64,000 nucleotides of DNA from assembly GCA_022828595.1 (NCBI GenBank), contig JAKGHH010000001.1:212921848-212985847 (forward strand). Direction: 5' to 3'. The DNA comes from Nelumbo lutea. Its lineage: Eukaryota > Streptophyta > Magnoliopsida > Proteales > Nelumbonaceae. Shown one piece after another: positions 24,240 through 33,349 of the stretch (the first letter of the stretch is position 1; every line of letters starts with the position of its first letter). A program made the position numbers and the translations under genes. The notes under the pieces are model-generated. The model made no database searches. It was not told the origin of the DNA and saw nothing but the letters and a program-made list of their open reading frames with translations.

Positions 24240-25919
24240 TGGGTTCTACACTTCTATCACATAAAGGCAACTTTTTGCCTTTAATATAAAAAAAAAATTA
24301 TTTAATAATTAAAATAGGGTAAAATTTTTAGAATTATATCAAGAAAGGGCACTACTGGGAGGTTAAGGTCGCCGGCGACAATTATGCTCGCGGACGAGAC
24401 AATGGAAACCTAAAACAGCAGTGGACAGTGGGTGTAGTTAATAGTATCGCTCCCTCACCTCCTTATCAAAAACCAACAACAGCAGTGGCAGTCATCTCTG
24501 AGAAGTAAGAACTCAGAAGAAGAGCTCTATGGTCATGGTGGATGAGACAACCGAAACCCAAAACAACGCCAGGCTGGCCACATTGGAGCTTGCCAACATA
24601 ATCAGCATCCCGATGTCCTTCAATGCCATCGTCCGCCTCAAGGTCCCCGATCCCATCTAGCAAGGTAGTTCCAATGTCCCTCTCTCTGCCTTTGAGATCC
24701 TAGCACGTGTCCTCCCAACCAATGATTCCGAAAACCTCTAGCACATCCTTCAAATGCTCACCAACTACGACGTCTTCTCGGAGAACATCGTCGACGACTG
24801 CTCGAAGCACAAGTACTCCTTGACGGAGATTGGAAAGACCCTGGTCACTAACGGAGAGGGTTTATCGTACACTGCATACATTCTGCAACACCGCTAGGAT
24901 GCACTGGTGAAGGCGTGACCCATCCTGCACGAGGTGGTGGTGGACCCAAAAGAGGAACCGTTCGTGAAGGCCAACGGTGAGCCGGCATACTCGTACTACG
25001 GAGACAAGCCAGAGATGAAAGAGCTAATGCATAAGGTGTTGGTTGGGCTCCCTTCCCACGTGGAGGGCCCACAAACAATGAAAAAAAAAAGGAGGCAGAG
25101 AGTTGGAAGTCGAAGAGACTCGTAAAGGTAGCCTCTTCGACTTCACATGCAGAGAGAAATTGAGGAGCATTAAAGAAAGAAAAAAAAAAACTTCTACGAA
25201 CTGAACCTGTTCGGTAAAGCCTATCATCGAAAACAGAAGAGAGAGAGAGAGAGGGGAAAGAAGAAGAGTTTTTTTGAGTTCTCATGGGTGAAGAATACAA
25301 ACTTGTGCAGTGATCCTTTCTCCAATCATCTTAGGATTTCAGTATGCAGTCAATGGTGCCTCAAGCTGCATATCTAGGTTTGATTTATTATTTCTCTTCT
25401 CTATTATCATTTTGGTGAGATTCATTTTTGTCTGAGTTATTTGGTAATATGGGATGAAATCCACATTTATTGGGTGAGTAGTTGATGTTAATATCCTCTA
25501 GATTCACTGCTAGAGAAGAACTTGGTTGTATTCCATTAATTTATTAGTGGAAGTTTTAAGTGGCTAGTTGCCCGTGGATTGTGTTATTGTTATTGCATAC
25601 ACTTTCTATTTGATTGATATTGTTTGGCTTGCATGTTCATTTAATTGCACAAAAAGGGAATGAGAATTATTTTACTTCAGTTCAGATTAAATGTTTTTTG
25701 GCTATTGTGAGATAGCAGGTTTATTCCCAACAGAGGGCTATATCGGGAGTATCCATGTTATGATCATTAGCATGAATAGAGAGCAGAGGAGGAAGATGAA
25801 CAACAATGCCCTTTCTTTATATTTTTTTCAAAAAGTTTACCCTATTTTAGTTATTATATAAAATATTACTTTTTATTGATATTAATAGCAAAAAGTTGCC
25901 CCTATGTGCAAGAAACCCT
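24240..25919. mobile_element. Pack-MULE-like element carrying a gene fragment
   Basis: About 100-base terminal inverted repeats: left 24259-24351 (CACATAAAGGCAACTTTTTG...AAGAAAGGGC) and right 25807-25911 in inverted form. No transposase is present. Inside is a fragment of an O-methyltransferase gene with higher GC than its surroundings. Long inverted ends around a captured host gene piece are the hallmark of Pack-MULEs. The corresponding position of unit B has no such insert. The expected 9-bp target duplication could not be fixed, so the class is an inference. It ends about 10 bases before the UGT-A TATA box. Confidence 0.7.
24529..25059 (+). pseudogene. O-methyltransferase gene fragment (nicotinate N-methyltransferase-like)
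   Basis: One open frame broken by four stops that matches the N-terminal part of plant type-2 small-molecule methyltransferases, closest from memory to the family of Arabidopsis At3g53140. Key blocks are LANIISIPMSFNAIVRL, SENIVDD, YSLTEIGKTLV, YILQH and VVVDPKEEPFVKANGEPAY. This is the dimerisation half; the SAM-binding and catalytic half is missing after about 25045. Stops are TAG at the expected W of DPIWQGG (near 24658), TAG for Q after ENL, TAG for Q in LQHRQDAL, and TGA for W in KAWPILHE. All are C-to-T or G-to-A changes. It lies inside the Pack-MULE-like element and is not functional. Confidence 0.8.
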
Positions 25920-25927
25920 TTTCTCCA

Positions 25928-25935
25928 TATATAAA
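25928..25935 (+). promoter_or_regulatory. TATA box of UGT-A
   Basis: TATATAAA, 57 bases before the ATG. The same box in the same context precedes UGT-B (31517-31524). Confidence 0.7.
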
Positions 25936-25991
25936 TGTGTTTCTTCTTCCGGTAAAAATGAAGACTGGTGTACCAACTTTAGAGAAGAGAA

Positions 25992-27854
25992 ATGGAGGGG
26001 AAGAGAGCTTATCATAGAGGCCACGTATTAGTACTCCCTTGCCCAACCCAAGGCCACATTAATCCACTGCTCCAAGTCGCCAAGCGTTTAGCTTTCAAAG
26101 GGCTCAAGACCACGCTTGTAACCGCCCTCTCGTCCTGGAGGTCAATGTACACCGAGTCCATCTCCGTCGATGTCCAAACTATCTCCGATGGCTACGATGA
26201 TGGCGGATTTCTGAAAGCGGAGAGTATCGAAGCCTACCTCAATCGTTTTAAAGAAGTTGGCTCGCAAACCTTGGCTGAGCTCATCAAGAAACAGAAGAGC
26301 TCTGGACACCCAGTTGATTGCCTTGTGTACGATTCATTCCTTCCATGGGCTCTGGATGTAGCCAAAAGTTTTGGCTTAGTTGGGGCTCCATTCTTCACTC
26401 AGTCGTGTGCTGTTGAAAATATATACTACCATGTTCACCAGGGACTACTGACAGTCCCAATGACAGAGACTACTGCTGCTGCTCTTCCTGGGTTGCCACC
26501 ACTTGACATCATGGACATGCCATCTTTTCTCTCTGTATCTGGGTCATACCCGTCCTATTTTGCAATGGTTGTAAATCAGTTCTCTAACTTGGAGACAACA
26601 GATTGGATCCTTGTCAACACCTTCCAAGAGTTAAAGGTTGAGGTGGGTATTTCAAAATTTCTCAACATAACAAATTGATCAATGTCCAAGTTTTATTCAA
26701 ATGGCTATACTTGGGTCCCATTTGATTCGCAGGAATAGGAGTCTGGAATCAGAATTGGAATGGACCATTCTGATTTCAATTGTTTGATTGGATGGAATTA
26801 GAATCTCATTCTCAATCCTGGTAGAATGACATTCCCCAATTTAAGGGAATGGCCATTCCCTCCCTCTCCCTTGGGAATGAAATTTTATTCCTGCTGATTT
26901 CAATTTCCATTCTGATTCCTGTCTGTACCAAACAGACTATAAAAAAAGATCATTCCAATTCTGATTCCAAGGGATTTCTGTTCTGATTCCAACTGCAAAC
27001 CAAATGGAGCCTTAAATCAATCTGGTGGTAGGGAATGATGAGGAGAGGCAAAATCCTCTATCCCCTGTTCCATTTTCCCCTTTGAACTAAAGTTGCGCTT
27101 GTTTTTGTGTTGGTAAATTCTCATATAGGAGGTAGATTGGATGACAAGACGCTGGCCACTATTGCGGACAATTGGACCAACAATACCGTCTATGTATATG
27201 GACAAAAGGGTGACATATGATAAGGACTATGGTCTCAATCTCTTCAAGTCAGATGGTAGTGCTTGCTTGAATTGGCTAAACAAAAGGGCTGCTGGATCAG
27301 TTGTTTATGTGTCGTTTGGGAGCCTTGCAGCACTTGAAGTAGAACAGATGGAGGAACTTGGGTGGGGATTGAGGGCGACTAATAGCCACTTCCTGTGGGT
27401 TGTGAGATCATCAGAGGTGGACAAGCTGCCAAGCAAGTTCATAGAAGAGACATCAGACAAGGGGCTGATTGTGGCATGGAGTCCCCAGTTGGAGGTTTTA
27501 GCTCACCAGGCAGTGGGTTGCTTTGTTACGCATTGTGGGTGGAATTCTACTCTGGAGGCTGTGAGCTTGGGCGTGCCAATGGTGGGAATCCCACAGTGGA
27601 CGGATCAACCCACAAATGCAAAGTATGTGGAGGATGTATGGGAAGTGGGTCTCAGGGCTCGGCCAGGTGAAAAGGGAATTGTATGTAGAGAAGAGGTAGA
27701 GCGCTGCGTAAGGGAAATTATGGAGGGAGAGAGAGGGGAACAAATTAGGAAGAATGCCTTCAAGTGGAGAAATTTGGCTAAAGAGGCAATAGATGAAGGT
27801 GGAAGTTCAGATAAAAACCTTGACGAGTTTGTAGCTAAATTGGTGTTTAAGTGA
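25992..27854 (+). CDS. UGT74-like UDP-glycosyltransferase, UGT-A (two exons)
   Basis: Exons 25992-26642 and 27129-27854; the intron starts GT and ends AG. Joined they give 458 residues, the usual length for this family. It transfers a sugar, most likely glucose from UDP-glucose, to a small molecule in the cytosol. The catalytic histidine is H22 in TQGHINP and its partner aspartate is D114 in VYDSF. The 44-residue donor-binding PSPG box is intact at 334-377: it starts WSPQ, has HCGWNS at 352-357 and ends with DQ, the Gln typical of glucose users. LEVLAH...CFVTHCGWNSTLEA and IPQWTDQ resemble UGT74. Members glucosylate hormones, salicylate or triterpenoids; the acceptor here is unknown. The start follows a TATA box. 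It is the intact copy of a tandem duplication. Confidence 0.93.
26714..27011. mobile_element. Tourist-like MITE in the UGT-A intron
   Basis: Starts GGTCCCATTTGATTCGCAG and ends with inverted CTGCAAACCAAATGGAGCC. Right flank is TTA; left flank is TTG. The copy in the UGT-B intron has TTA on both sides. It therefore inserted before the genes were duplicated. Confidence 0.8.
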
Positions 27855-28026
27855 TGACTTTTTCTATCAGCAGATACTTGTTGACCAGGTAATAGACCCC
27901 CTTTATCAGCATATAACCAATTTCAACTCTAAGTCTGTTTGGAAACGATGCAAATGGAGTGTAAATCTCAGTTTAGGATAAATTTCTATTTTGGTTTATT
28001 TTTGTGTGTTTGGCAACATTACATTT

Positions 28027-28167
28027 TCGGAATTATAAACATTCAAAATGTCAACAACCCACACTCTGTATCAATGTTCGCCCGTGAATTGGCATCAATT
28101 TCAAGCTGGCACCTATTCCAACAGTACTTTGGGGCTATAAATTCTGACCCTGGGTTGAACCATCTTC
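28027..28167. other. 141-base insert flanked by an 8-bp direct repeat
   Basis: Absent from the other copies of the MITE. TTACATTT occurs just before it and just after it. No clear terminal inverted repeat was seen, so the mechanism is uncertain. Confidence 0.55.
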
Positions 28168-28198
28168 TTACATTTATGCATTGACAAATGAAAACATG

Positions 28199-28488
28199 GT
28201 TTTCAAAACTAGAACAGACCAGAAAAACCGGGAACCGGTCACCTGATCGATTCCATTTTTCCCTAAAACCACTTTTTCCCCCAAAACCGTTGATTTTGGT
28301 CAGCAAGCCGTTGAACTGGCTGGTTAACCATTCAAACCGTTCAAACGATTTTGACCGTTTTCCTTTTTTTTTTATTATTTTTATTTTTTTGTTAGAACGG
28401 GCCGGCCGTTCAGATCAAACGGTCAGACCGTTCGAACCAGTAACCGGACCCCGACCGGTTTGATCATTGGTTCGTTTTTAAAAACCCT
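28199..28488. mobile_element. ACCGGTT-rich MITE, copy 1
   Basis: Imperfect inverted ends (GGTTTTCAAAAC and GTTTTTAAAAACC) and many CCGG and GACCGTT motifs. Same family at 46113-46378. Confidence 0.6.
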
Positions 28489-29014
28489 GAATGAAAGAAA
28501 ACACATTTTCTAATGCAAATTTACATTGATAATAAGATGTAAAAGTACATCAATAAAAAAGAAGTAAATTTGCACTAAAGTGGGTTTTTGATAAAAAAAG
28601 ACATACTTTATTGTAATTCGTGTTTGCATCCATGCTAAAAATCTATTTGGTAAGAAGGTAAGTTTGTTGGTTCAAAACTAACCGAACTTTATAATTTATA
28701 TGAACCGTTTTACACTCAACATATATACATTCACACTTATTTGCATCGTTTCCAAATACAGCCTAAGGTTTCCAATTTACCCCCGGCTCCTTGCCAAATT
28801 CAGTAGCAACCTTTCATCTAAACTAGAACCTAGTTTAAATTAGGATTATTGTTTAGTAGGCTAATCCTTTTGTTATGGTCAATACTTGGTTCCTAACATT
28901 AACGGAAAGTTATTCGGGGGTGGGGGTCAGACGGGGTTTAGTTTTCTCGAGGTATAAAATATTGCTAGGGTTAAGTTCAAGAGAATTTTACCAACTGATG
29001 GTGGCTCATGTGGC

Positions 29015-29462
29015 TAGCGGTGGCAATTGGGCGGGTTGGTTGGGTTTGGTTTGGTTTGGGTTGAACCCAAATCCGATTTAATCCAAACGAATTGAATCGA
29101 GGTGATCGAGTCTATTCATTTTAAGTCGAATTGGTCCGGACTCAGGTCAAATTGATTTGAATTTATGTCGATTTGGGTGAAGTGTGTTGTTTTGAGACAA
29201 AACTAATTTTTGTTAATAATTAATAGAAAATTAATAAATTAATTATAACTTTTTTTTTCAAATGAAGAAAATTAAAAAAAAAATGCTAAGGAATTAATAA
29301 TTATATATTAGTAGTTAACCCAATGGTTATCTACAACCCAACCCATTTAAATTGACCCAATGGGTGATCAAACTCATTTCCAACCTGCCAAGTAAATGGG
29401 TGGATTAGATACTGGGTGGATTGGGTGGGTTCAGTGGGTTGAGTGAAAAATTGCCACCCCTA
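29015..29462. mobile_element. hAT-type MITE with perfect 8-bp target duplication
   Basis: Ends TAGCGGTGGCAATT and AATTGCCACCCCTA are inverted repeats. CATGTGGC lies on both sides (29007-29014 and 29463-29470). Unit A has a single CATGTGGC and no insert at the same place (near 21938), so this is an insertion after duplication. Confidence 0.92.
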
Positions 29463-29894
29463 CATGTGGCAATGTCTCTCACTCATTAGTTGTGGTGGAG
29501 AGATGTGGGATCAAATCCAAGGGGGCTGGTTATGGGTATGGAATAGGCTACCCCCAGGTCTCTTGCCAACAAAATGTGTTTTAACACCCTACCAACATGA
29601 TCTAACACTGCACATCTAATACATGGCAGCCCCCACTTTTATGGTGGTTTCTAAATCTCATGTCAGATCTGTTGGTAGGGTATTGGAAGATGGTTTATTG
29701 AGGGGAATTCCCAACTCGATATCCCATGAATTATACAATTTATATAATAAATAAAATATGAATATGTTCGAAAGAGAAATGTGGTTTCAGTCCATATATA
29801 TATGGTCACAACAGCCATTACAGCTATACATACAGAATATCTTGCCATCAAGGATAAAGGAGATGTTCTGGATGCATGGCTGCAATGGTTGTTA

Positions 29895-30077
29895 GAACCA
29901 GCCTGTTCTTTGACAAACGGGATCTTCTACTCACTTTTCCTACCCACCCTCTATCCGTCATGATGAATTGCAGCCACACATCTCTATTATAAATTGAGAT
30001 ATGTGTGGCTGCAATTCAAGGCAGGGAGAGAGTGGGTAAGAAAAGTGAGTAGAAAATCTGGGTTCGTTCTTTGGACC
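29895..30077. mobile_element. Foldback MITE, copy B
   Basis: Duplicate of 22391-22571 with the same two inverted arms and small loop. Confidence 0.75.
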
Positions 30078-30331
30078 CAATGTAGCCTAATCTAAACTCT
30101 GAGGATTCCTATAATAACCCAAGGTTTTTAGAGCTAGGTTGGTAATTAGGAGTTCTTCAGATATATAGCCTCAGCAACTATTGGTGTCATAGATGGAAAT
30201 ATCTCCCTTGTACTTCATGAGGATATGTTCTCGATGTTCAACTACTGATTGGAACTCAATAATCTCACATGCACATCTCAACATGTGTTGGGAACACCTT
30301 TCATACTTATCATGGGGGAGATGTTCCCAAT

Positions 30332-30808
30332 TAGACCTGTTCATGGGCTCAGTCAGGCCGGTCAGGCTTTGTTTTTCTATTAACAGAAAACACTCAAACC
30401 TGAGCCCAAGCCCGACCTTACCATATAAAGCCCGAAGCTCAGGGCCGAGCCAAAGCCTGGCCAGAAAATTGGAAAAAAGTTTTTTTTCTTTTTTTATTCA
30501 ATAAAAAACTGTTTTATTTATATTAAAATACCTCAAAACCTAAAAAATAATGAACGATTTCACAATTACATGAAAAAAAGAAGAATAAAGAAAAAATATA
30601 TTATATATTTTTATATATTATCAAGTTGGGCTCGAGCTCAGGCCAGGCTTTTTTGAGAAAGCCCGAGCCTGACCTGAAAAAGGTTGGGCCTGGTGTTTTA
30701 GGCCCAAGCCTTAGCCTATGGAACTGATATGTTATCCAAGCCCGACTTAGATCGGGTAGGGCCAGGCTAGGCCAACCTGCCGGGCAACTTCGTCCATGAT
30801 CAAGTCTA
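30332..30808. mobile_element. hAT-type MITE, copy B
   Basis: Duplicate of 22859-23420, somewhat shorter. Starts TAGACC and ends GTCTA, with a perfect TTCCCAAT duplication on both sides (30324-30331 and 30809-30816). Confidence 0.88.
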
Positions 30809-30841
30809 TTCCCAATACAGATATTGGATGGGATATGAGAC

Positions 30842-31350
30842 TACAGCTGTAAATTGGGCCATGTTGGGCTTGGGTCTTCAGGCCTAAGGCCAAAATGGCA
30901 AATCATAACAAGGCTAGCCATGCTGGCACCGATCCGTGGATCGACACAGTATGCTTATCTGTATGTAATAATAATATAATAATAATATGTAATATATAAT
31001 TTATAAATGTATATAAGTTTTTATTTTCAAGTTCGTTATACTATTTTATTTCAATTGTATTGCAATTTTTATAATTTCACTATTGTTTCATATATAAACA
31101 ATTGTATACCTCAAAATTCATATAAGATAAAATTATAAGATTTTTTTCAATTTTTGTCTATTTTGTTAATATATTTTAAAATTTTCATTATATTTATTTT
31201 TTTTTGAAAAATTATGCCTCCCATGGCCTGGCCCGGCCTAGCTCAAGGCTCGGCCCAGGTCCGCCTGGGCTCGTGCCAATAGCCGCGCCGGGCCTGATCT
31301 CTAAAGTATCCGAGAGGACACAACATACAAGCACGGCCCGGCACGGCACC
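30842..31350. repeat. GC-ended repeat, copy B
   Basis: Duplicate of 23454-23996 with an AT-rich centre and GCCGTGCC-like arms. Confidence 0.45.
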
Positions 31351-31516
31351 ATGGAACTGTCAATTCTCATCTTGACTTCGGAAGAAGGAAGAGAACGTAC
31401 TTTTAAAGCCTTTATCGTGCTCCTCACATTTCGACGATTGGGTTGGTTAAGCTGTAGAGCTACAAAATCCCCATGTGCCTGTTATTTTATCTACAATTCT
31501 AGCCACATCTTCTCCA

Positions 31517-31524
31517 TATATAAA
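31517..31524 (+). promoter_or_regulatory. TATA box of UGT-B
   Basis: TATATAAA in the same context as that of UGT-A, 57 bases before the ATG at 31581. Confidence 0.6.
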
Positions 31525-31580
31525 TGTGTATCTTCTTCCTGTAAAAATGGAGACTGGTGTACCAAATTTAGAGAACAGAA

Positions 31581-31968
31581 ATGGAGAGGAAGAGAGCTTA
31601 TAATAGAGGCCATGTATTAGTACTCCCTTACCCAACCCAAGGCCACATTATTAACCCACTGCTCCATGTCGCCAAGCGTTTAGCTTTCAAAGGGTTCAAG
31701 ACCACGCTTGTAACCACACCTCTCGTCCTGGAGGTCAATGGACATCGAGTCCATCTCCGTTGACCGTCGACGTCCAAACTATCTCCGATGGCTACGATGA
31801 TGGCGGAGTTCTGAAAGCAGAGAGTACCGAAGCCTACCTCAATCGTTTTAAAGAAGTTAGCTCGCAAACCTTGGCTGAGCTCATCTATGGACACCCAGTT
31901 GATTGCCTTGTGTACAATTCATTCCTTCCATGGGCTCTAGATGTAGCCAAAAGTTTGGGCTTAATTGG
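31581..31968 (+). pseudogene. UGT-B exon 1, first part
   Basis: Closely similar to the first 390 bases of UGT-A. Relative to UGT-A it has a 3-base insertion in the GHINP region (GHIINP), an extra base near 31717 that shifts the frame to a stop at 31761-31763, about 7 extra bases near 31765, and a 15-base loss near 31886. It ends at the copia-2 target duplication ATTGG (31964-31968). It continues at 38139. Confidence 0.9.
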
Positions 31969-32796
31969 TGTTGGGGAAAATGGGATCACTGTAATTTAGG
32001 AGGAGAAGTTTTGAGGCGCATCTGAAGACACTGTTTTTAGAACGTTATTTGCCCCCACTCAGTTTTACTGAGTTTGCTGTTGGATTACAGGCAAATTCGT
32101 TCCCAGGATACAACAGAGCCTTGGGTGAGAATCTGCAACCAGCAAAGTTGAAGAGTCTCCAAAGAAACCTTCTGTGAGATTGTAGCAGACCTGACTGAGA
32201 GAGAGAGAGATAGTGAATTTCGAAATTGTGTGTTTTGGAGTCTGATCCATGCTCCTTAAATAATTTGTGAAGAGGTATAAGAAAAAGGTAGGTGCTAGTT
32301 TAGAGAAGGCACCTTGAGCAGTCACAATTTCAACCATTGTGACTGTTTAAAAAGTTGTTAACAGTTGGTGACTATTAACTTTGAATTGTGCCTCTTGATC
32401 ACACCCGATCGAATCGTGACCGTTGATCTCATCAATGGTGATCAACGGTCATCAACGTACCAAACCAGAGCCGCCCATCGCAAGCCACGCGGGTGCGAGC
32501 AAAGTGTGCCTCTAAAGCACCTCATTGCGCCACACACACACACGCACACGCGTGCGTGCGCATTGTGCGATATCGAATCCCCATACTCTCCTCTACTAAT
32601 TCTAAGGAGTGTAAATCAGCTCCTATTGAAATATTGAAAACAAAACATATAATTTTCCAATGTGGGACAAGTTCAAAACTGGGTTTTTGTAAGAGAAAAA
32701 CTGATTTTTTTCAAACAAGTGTACAGGTGCAATTTCTCATGTAATTGACCAATCAAACCCATTGGATTTAATCTCTTATGAGATTAAAATCCAACA
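31969..32796 (-). repeat. 3' LTR of copia-2
   Basis: Starts TGTTGGGGAA and ends CCAACA on the plus strand. Next to it, on the minus strand, is a purine-rich GTGGGGGAT (32797-32805), the polypurine tract. It contains an alternating CA/CG/TG stretch near 32529-32567. Confidence 0.92.
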
Positions 32797-33349
32797 ATCC
32801 CCCACATTGATTGATCAATTACATAGTTCTCTCTCAATCCAAACTACTATGACATAGTTATGCATACAAAAGGTGTTTATCAACTTAAACCTCTTGTTAG
32901 TATAGTTATCTCAGAGCCTTGTCAAAGTTATTGGTGGTAAGACATTAAACCAATTACTCTCAAGACAGACCAAAGACACCTATACACATAAAAATGTTCA
33001 GTCTCTACAAGAGTTTCAAATTTTGCTCAACACTGTTATGGCCATGTACTTTTTTCCTAGTTTCATGAACAATCCCGAGAGCAAACCCAAACCCTCATGA
33101 GAAGCGGCACCACTTCTATGTTCACATCACATAGGTGAAGTTCCACTATGTGCTTCGTTATTTGACACATTTCAGAACTTCATTAAGAGTTTATCTCAAT
33201 CTCTCATCATAACGGATAGAACTGTTTATGTTGTGATGGAAAATTTCTCAATGTCAGTGCTAACAATCACATTGTTGTAACTTGTTGTTACCCATTAAAC
33301 CCAATACTGATGGCTTTTTCAGTTCAGGTTGGGTTACCGTTACAGGTGA

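Larger units (their letters stand above)
21325..27930 (+). repeat. Tandem duplication unit A
   Basis: Contains, in order, a Tourist-like MITE, a block with a hairpin, a foldback MITE, an hAT-type MITE, a GC-rich repeat and the UGT-A gene. The same order recurs from 27925 to about 45000 with UGT-B. Aligned exon 2 sequences differ by roughly 4 percent by eye. Unit A alone carries the Pack-MULE-like insertion at 24240-25919. Confidence 0.85.
27933..28763. mobile_element. Tourist-like MITE, copy 3, with nested inserts
   Basis: Ends GTCTGTTTGGAAACGATGC and ATCGTTTCCAAATACAGCC are inverted repeats, with a perfect TAA target duplication on both sides. Compared with copy 2 it holds two extra pieces (28027-28167 and about 28199-28488). 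Confidence 0.85.

Noticed and set aside
24848..25300. Minus-strand frame of 150 residues
   Set aside because: Opposite-strand shadow of the O-methyltransferase fragment and a GA-rich stretch.
27012..27128. Extra coding exon in the UGT-A intron
   Set aside because: Most of the intron is a MITE and the remainder has no conserved frame; direct joining of 26642 to 27129 gives the standard protein.
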